Assembly (NCBI GenBank): GCA_027257055.1 | Contig: JAPVLO010000001.1 | Span: forward strand, 17,030,501 to 17,094,500 | Reading direction: 5' to 3' | Length of the DNA: 64,000 nucleotides | Origin: Cephalopachus bancanus | Lineage: Eukaryota; Chordata; Mammalia; Primates; Tarsiidae | Part shown: positions 58,351-64,000 of the stretch, in pieces | How the letters are laid out: every line of letters starts with the position of its first letter | Position numbering within the stretch: the stretch's first letter is position 1 | Notes under the pieces: generated by a model | What the model was told of the DNA's origin: nothing | Seen by the model: the letters and a program-made list of their open reading frames with translations, nothing else | Databases searched by the model: none | Made by a program: the position numbers and the translations under genes

Positions 58351-59689
58351 TCCTACAAGGCCAAGGCCCCTCGGCTGGGGATCTTCAAGGCAACAGTAAG
58401 GCCTTGCAACAGCTACACTCTGTGGGCCCACGGAGCCCAGGGCACTGACCACAGGCAGACCAGTCAGAGAGCTGCAGCGCCCAGGATGGCCTCTTGGGCC
58501 AGACGTTTTCCTTCTGCTTGCTCCTCCTGCCGCCTGGGAGGCTGACTGTGGCTCTGGGCCTGCTCCTGGCTGCATTCAGCCCCTGGAGATGCTGGTGGTC
58601 AGCAGGGCAGGGTAAAGTTAGGACTCCCACTTGCCGAGGACACCACATACCCCTGGGCAGCTTCAGGTGTGTTTCAGGGTCTTGGGAACCACCCGCCCTC
58701 CCCCTCCAGGTTGAGTCTCCTTCTCGCTGCTGGTGCTGGGGGCTGTGCCCGCCACCCCTAGCCTGGCATGCCCGTGTCCCCGTTCAGTGCTGACCACCAC
58801 TGGCACACGCCTCGTTCCTGGACATCAAAGAAACCCTGTGGCAGGTGGGGTTTCCGCAGGGCACGGGAGGTTAGAAACCAGGAACACACAAAACCACAGG
58901 GCCAGGCGCCCGTGGGGTAACACCACTCATTTCCACGACAGAAACGTATTCCCTGGAACTTGGTGTCTTATTCCTGGTGCCAACATAATTACTAGTCATT
59001 ACTTTAAATTATTGCTGGAGACCCAGACAGCCACTTATTTTTATGGCTATAAAAACAACAGTGAAAACATCTAAGTCCGATCACTTGCTGACACACTGTA
59101 ATTGCAAAGCTACAGAGAATTGCTAAACAGTGATTTATCTTTAAAAATAGCAGACACCTTAAACAGGATGTTAATAAACAGCTTGTTTGATTATTTTGAG
59201 AGAAGATAATCCCGGAACTAACCCGATCCGATTCTCTGATTAAAATGTGTCCCCTCAAAATCGTTTTAATATCTTTTTCCTGTGGTTACCACTCAGAGAA
59301 ATTCTCATTTGCCTTCAAGAATCAATCAAATACCTCTTCATTCTGGTGTGTCACCTGAGCCAATGACAAAGACCAATACCTACCATATCTGGCAAGTCCA
59401 GTGTGGGCAAATCACCATCAGGGAAAGTATTAGCATTCAGCCAAAAGGCTAGGGCGAGGGTGAGGGTTAAGTTAAGGTTAGACTCTCCTCTCCCTTCCTA
59501 GGGCTTTCTGCCTTTCTTCCTTGGACAGCCCTTCGAGCACCCAGTAGGTGTGGGGAACACAAGGAGTGGGCTGCGGGCGATGGGAAGCTTGATCCAATGA
59601 GCACAAAGTTCATTAAGCATTAGGTTCGTCATTGCCACACACGGTGACAACAAGCTAAAGAAACACTACCAGAGGGTGAGTGCAGGGAA

Positions 59690-60200
59690 TGGTAACGGAT
59701 GGTGAATGATGGACGGAAAATAGTAGACGGTGATGGTGGATGGTGATGACAGGTGGTGAACAGCGATGGTGGGTGGCGATGGTGGACGGTAGGTGGTAGA
59801 TGGGGAACGGTGGACGGTGACGGTGACGGTGCATGGTGAATGGGGAACGGTGGACGGTGACGGTGACGGTGCATGGTGAATGGGGAACGGTGGACGGTGA
59901 CGGTGACGGTGCATGGTGAATGGGGAACGGTGAGGGCGGACGGTAGGCGGTAGATGATGGATGACGAGGGTATAAGGCGGATGGGGATGGTGGACGTGGA
60001 TGGTGGGTGTGGAATGGTGATGGTGGATGGTGACCGCATGGTGGATGGTGGTGGTAGATGGTGGACGGGAAACAGCGAACGGTGGACGGCAGGCAGATGA
60101 TGTGATGGCGGGAGGTCATGGCGGGTGGCGGATGGTGTCGGGGATATGGATGGTGGATGGGGAATGGTGGATGGTGGATGTTGACGGTGGATGGTGATGG
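59690..60200. repeat. GGTGGATGGTGA array with 40-base higher-order unit
   Basis: Degenerate GGTGATGGTGGAC hexamer-like units over about 500 bases. At 59801, 59841 and 59881 a 40-base unit (TGGGGAACGGTGGACGGTGA, then CGGTGACGGTGCATGGTGAA) repeats with no difference that I can see, and a partial copy follows at 59921. Confidence 0.92.
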
Positions 60201-60831
60201 TTTAGCAGATGGGCAGAGCAGCCCCGCTATGCCTGCTCCTCACACAGTCTCTCCTGAAGGCGAAGGCATCGCTGCTCCCGGCAGCCAAAGGGAAGCTGAG
60301 GCTCCAAGTCACAAGTGCCCCCGCGCGACCCTGGAGCATGTCTGCCCGGCCCCAAGCCCCATGCCCACACCTTGCCCCACCTCTGCTGGCTCTTCCCCCG
60401 TCCACCCCGGGCCACCTGGGCCACCGAGGAGAGGGGACGCACATCCACCCAAAGGCCCCTCTGCAGACAAACCCTGGAAGGAGCCCCTGGACATCATCTG
60501 GGCAGTTGGAGACACCGTGCCCACACCCGAGGGGCCACACAGAGGCCTCGCCCAGGTGTCGTGCTCTCTGACTGAGCTCTAGTGGGAAGCTCTTTGACAG
60601 CAACTCAGTAGCCACCGGGCAGGGGACATGTCCCCAGGCACAGGCCAGGCCCGGGAGCGTATCAGGAGTGCTGGACCTCAGTGCTGCCACGTCCATTCAG
60701 CACCCAGGAAGGCTCTCGATTCGAGGCCAGCATCCCCAGATGTAGAGCAGGACAGGGCGCTTGGGAAAGACGCCCCTGCCCCCCAGAAGACAGAAGAGCG
60801 GACGTGAGGGAGTGGCCACGTGAGGACCTAC

Positions 60832-60935
60832 CTATGATGGAGTCCCTCCGGAAAACGTCTCGGTCGAAAATGTAGAACGACAGGTGCCGGAAACTCCGTG
60901 GAATTTCACAGTAGAAGTCTTCTCCATAAAAGGGG
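60832..60935 (-). CDS. RASA3: RASA3 exon 3 (C2A domain)
   Basis: Completes C58, encodes residues 59-92 and starts G93. [20 protein letters not shown] followed by [14 protein letters not shown] is the core of the first C2 domain: FYGEDFYxEIP is the 'NPVWNE.F.F' strand and FYIFDRDxFxRDSIIG is the 'V.V.D.D....D.IG' loop. D81 and D83 lie where C2 Ca2+ ligands can sit. It matches human as I recall it. Acceptor TTGTTCAG, donor G|GTAGGT. Confidence 0.97.
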
Positions 60936-62049
60936 CTGAACAAGACACAAAACACGCGAGGTTAGAATACGGTGCTGCGTGTCACCTGCATGGGCACCTG
61001 GCCTTCTGCGCACATGTGGAGCGTGCTTTAAACACACCAGAAAATGCCTGGTGCGTCTCGCCCACACGACACACGAACTCGCAGCCTCTCAGTCAGGCAC
61101 ACGCGGAGGCAGCAGCGCGCAGACCATGAAAGGCAACGACGAGGAGCCTCCCAGCCTCCATGCCTTGGCCTTGCGCTACACGAGGGAGCTTCCGGGTGCA
61201 GCGGGGCTGGCGGTCCGGGAGCGTCAGAGACTGCATGAGCCGGGGCCATCAGCACGCGACGGCTGTTGTGTGGGTCTGGGCTCAGACAAGCGCTCCAGGA
61301 TGGCCCTCATGTCTCAGAAGGTTTGGGTAGGAGGTGGCTCACTTTACGCACTTAAAATAAAACACAGCATCCTGGTCTCACGTATCGCTCTTTCCAGAAA
61401 TCCGGTGTACAACGCTGGCTGCGCGACTGCCCTCGCTTCCCACGGCGAGGACCGCCGCTGCTGACCCTCTGCGCAGTGCTCGCAGTCATGCCACCCACGC
61501 ATGAGTCACCCACAGATGCAGCCGCACCACAGATGGAGACTGAAAATAAACTGCAAGCCTAATTAAGAGGCAGAAAGCCAGCGGGCTTTGTCACTCAACA
61601 AGCCTCCCATTGTTCTGACCGGCACAGGCTAGGTTAGGAAACACTGGCTCATCTCTTGGAAAGGCACCACCCTGGACTTGGTCAGCTGTTTAGGAAATCC
61701 GGCGATCACCCCAGCACACACACACCTGCAGCTCGCCCACCATTTGATGGAATTCCACTCCCATGCACATTTACAGCTAAGGTCCAAGATAGGAAACATG
61801 TGAATCCTTCAAGTAAGAACTAAAGCAGCAGGTCCCATCTCGTCAGAAAGCGACAGGAAGAAGTGGTAGGGACCGGTGAGTGTCCACATGTCCAGTGATG
61901 GCCACAGGCCCTAACCCCAACCACACCTACAAATGAACCCAAGAAGACCACACGCCTGCATGCAAGGCTGGAACTGTCAGGCTCTCAGAAGAACAGGAAC
62001 TAATCTGGACCCTGGAACTAGGTGAGACTCCTTAATATGACACCCAAAG

Positions 62050-62385
62050 TCCAACTGCTAAAAAAAAAAAAGGTGATCAAGCAGACTTCATCAAAACTGA
62101 AAACGGAAAAGCTTATGCTTCAAAAGTACCAGGAAGAAAGTGAAGAGACAGGCAGAGAAAAACATTTGCAACTCAGCTATCGAATAAAGGGTTGCATTCA
62201 GATCTGGACTTGCATCCAGAATGAATAAAGAACTCCTACAACTCAATAAAAAGATGACAAATAATTCAACTTTAAAATGGGCACAAGATTTGAACAGACA
62301 TATCACCCAAGAAGACAAGTAGCCAACAACATATGAAAAAGCTCCACATCACTAGCCATCAGGGGATGCAGATTAAACCGGGAGG
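62050..62385 (+). mobile_element. L1 ORF2 3' fragment
   Basis: After an A-run, ACTTCATCAAAACTGAAAAC, ACAACTCAATAAAAAGATGAC and CATATGAAAAAGCTCCACATCAC are typical of the C-terminal part of L1 ORF2. Ends near GCAGATTAAACC. Confidence 0.82.
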
Positions 62386-63079
62386 CACAGACGACGCTCC
62401 GGCCAGGACTGGGGTGGGCAATCGCGGCTGCCCCCAGGCTTCCGGAGGGAGAGACCTGGAGAACTGGAGGCCCGGAGTCACCCACCCCGCCTCTGCAGAC
62501 CGGCCTTCATGGCAGACTCTTTAGTGTGGATTTCACTGATTTCATAGTTTGTATAATTGGATCAGGGACTGGGTAAAGCTTACTTAGAAAACCATTTATT
62601 TGTGACGAAAATAAAATCTTCAGAGAGACCTTGAATGCTTCCACGGTTCTGAGCATTTGGGATACAGAGAAGTATCCATGTAAACACAAGAAACGTCACT
62701 TACTCTTTCAACGAAAGCAGAACACCTGCACACTTTCACCAGCAAGCTTCCTAGCCTAGCAAACGCTTACTAGAAAATCGCATTTCCTTTCAGCGTACTG
62801 TCATGTGTGGCCTTTTCGCACTGATGAGCCTTGCTCTGGTTCGCCTGCATTTGCAGCGCTCCATCCGGGCACCACAGGGTCTGGCGTCGCGGGTCCCGGG
62901 GGAGAAACACTCAGTGGGCCTCCAGGGCCGCAGCCCACTCCTCCCACGAGAGGCAGAGGTGTGTCCTCATGGGTCCCAACCATCCTCGGCGACTAAGAAC
63001 CGTAAAGACCTTGTGGTCCTGGCAAAACCTCCGGGGAAGCCTTCTGAACCCAGAGGAGAAATTCCAGCATCAGAGAAGG

Positions 63080-63300
63080 AGTAAGGTGCGTGTGCATGTG
63101 TGCATGTGTGTGCAGTGTGTCCAACGTGTGCATGGTGAGTGTGTGTGTGCGCCCACGGAGGCGTGCGTGCCCACAGGCATGCGAGCGTGTGTTTGCGCGT
63201 GTTTGCATGTGCCCATAGGCATGGCTTTGTCCGTAGGCACGTGCTCGTGTATTTCCATGGGCACAGGGGTCCATGCATATGCAAATATACAACTGGCACA
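63080..63300. repeat. TG/TGCA-rich degenerate tract
   Basis: GTGTGCATGTGTGCATGTGTGTGCAG and related motifs with interspersed CCCACAGGCAT-type units, about 220 bases. Confidence 0.65.
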
Positions 63301-64000
63301 TACAAGCCCCCCGGTGCACTGCTTTTGTCACAAGGAGCAAAGCCCATGCCCCACCTGTGCATGATCACGGCTGCCAGGAGATGCTCTGATTTTAGAGGAA
63401 GCACACGTTCTCCCGTATTCTGGCTGTAAACGCCTCCAGGCAGGGCCTGACCTGCTCCGGAGAAGGTGTCGCCCCCACCTGCAGGAAAAACCACCATCCA
63501 CCATTAATCCAAAGAAAGAAGCATGGGCAAGTGTGGACCCAGACATGCACTGTAAAACAAGGCGGCCTCAGGCTCTGAGACACAAGCCACGAACGACCAC
63601 AAGGAGCTACTGGCAGGCGCACATGGACAGGCAATATTAATTCATGGAGCATTTGGGTTCTTTTAACGACAAAATGGCCTCTTTCCCCTACTCCCGTGCC
63701 AACGCTCAGGGGCGTCAACGCTGAGGCAGTTGCACAGAGCAGTGGCATGTGAATGTGCCAGATCCCGCCCTGAGCAGCCATGTCTCAGGGTCCCCTCCCT
63801 TGGCTGGCTCCTGGCACAGCCCCGAGAACCAGGGCCCCGGCTCTCCTTCCAGCTCCTGCCCTCACCGCAGCATGCCAGCTGTGGGCCTTACGCAGGTCTG
63901 TGTCTGCCTCGCCCGGGGCACCGGTCAGGTCCAGCTCTTGTACAATGCGTGTGTGATGCATGTCTGACACGTGTCTGGCATGTGGTGAGGCACAGTGGGG

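Larger units (their letters stand above)
54668..60831 (-). other. RASA3: RASA3 intron 3
   Basis: 6164 bases. Contains a TG-rich tract (55190-55300), an L1 fragment (56640-58137) broken by one Alu and followed by another, and the GGT-rich array (59690-60200). 55740-56640 and 58850-59640 are AT-richer unique stretches, where I recognise nothing else. Confidence 0.85.
4870..64000 (-). other. RASA3: RASA3 gene, exons 3-24 (5' end outside window)
   Basis: RASA3 (GAP1-IP4BP) is a GTPase-activating protein that switches off Ras and Rap1 at the inner face of the plasma membrane. It is important in platelets and blood cells. I recognised it by comparing 22 translated exons with the human protein as I recall it. 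Order along the protein: end of C2A (exons 3-4), C2B (5-10), RasGAP (11-17), PH (18-21), BTK zinc motif (21), C-terminal tail (22-24). All exon junctions keep phase. The coding total is 2332 bases, consistent with 834 residues if 58 lie in exons 1-2 beyond base 64000. Introns range from 345 bases (intron 6) to 12.4 kb (intron 4). No frameshift or premature stop is present, so the gene looks functional. Confidence 0.96.
60936..64000 (-). other. RASA3: RASA3 intron 2 (partial)
   Basis: No RASA3 exon 2 sequence was found up to base 64000. Contents: unique sequence 60936-62050, an L1 fragment (62050-62385), unique sequence, a TG-rich tract (63080-63300) and unique sequence to the end. Confidence 0.85.

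Noticed and set aside
60936..64000. Search for RASA3 exon 2 or 1
   Set aside because: No minus-strand frame resembles the expected N-terminal C2A sequence with splice sites. These exons must lie beyond the window.

Overview
The window is primate nuclear DNA. It has split exons with GT/GC-AG splice sites, Alu-type dimeric SINEs, old L1 LINE copies and many GC-rich minisatellites. One protein-coding gene is recognisable: RASA3 (GAP1-IP4BP, Ras p21 protein activator 3), on the minus strand and covering nearly the whole window. I recognised it from exon translations compared with the human protein as I remember it. 22 coding exons are visible, from exon 3 (60832-60935) to the stop codon in exon 24 (6280-6282). 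Every intron phase agrees. The joined exons give 776 complete residues plus one split codon, which fits the 834-residue human protein if 58 residues (exons 1-2) lie beyond base 64000. The promoter and start codon are therefore outside the window. Several amino acids differ from human as I recall it, and the Alu copies share unusual lineage marks, so a non-human primate is more likely than human; I cannot name the species.

Layout. 1-4870: GC-rich intergenic DNA downstream of RASA3, with a pyrimidine tract, a large purine-rich minisatellite and a degenerate GTCACCTGTCA-type array. 4870-6279: probable 3' UTR with an ATTAAA signal. 6280-27601: exons 24 to 9, densely packed (BTK zinc motif, PH domain, RasGAP domain, end of C2B), with introns of 0.6-3.9 kb. 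27602-42199: exons 8 to 5 (C2B), including a GC-AG intron 6 and a 170-bp higher-order repeat in intron 7. 42200-54572: the 12.4-kb intron 4, with a 57-bp minisatellite and an L1 carrying nested insertions. 54573-60935: exons 4 and 3 (C2A) with L1, Alu and GGT-rich arrays between them. 60936-64000: part of intron 2.

The encoded protein is a membrane-associated GTPase-activating protein for Ras and Rap1. Tandem C2 domains are followed by a RasGAP domain with the arginine finger (R371) and the FLR motif (R485), then a PH domain that binds inositol phosphates and phosphoinositides, and a BTK-type zinc motif (H687, C698, C699, C709). No second gene, RNA gene or CRISPR array was found. The most unusual content is non-coding: nested tandem-repeat architectures, a retroposed LTR end inside an L1, and a lineage-marked Alu group.
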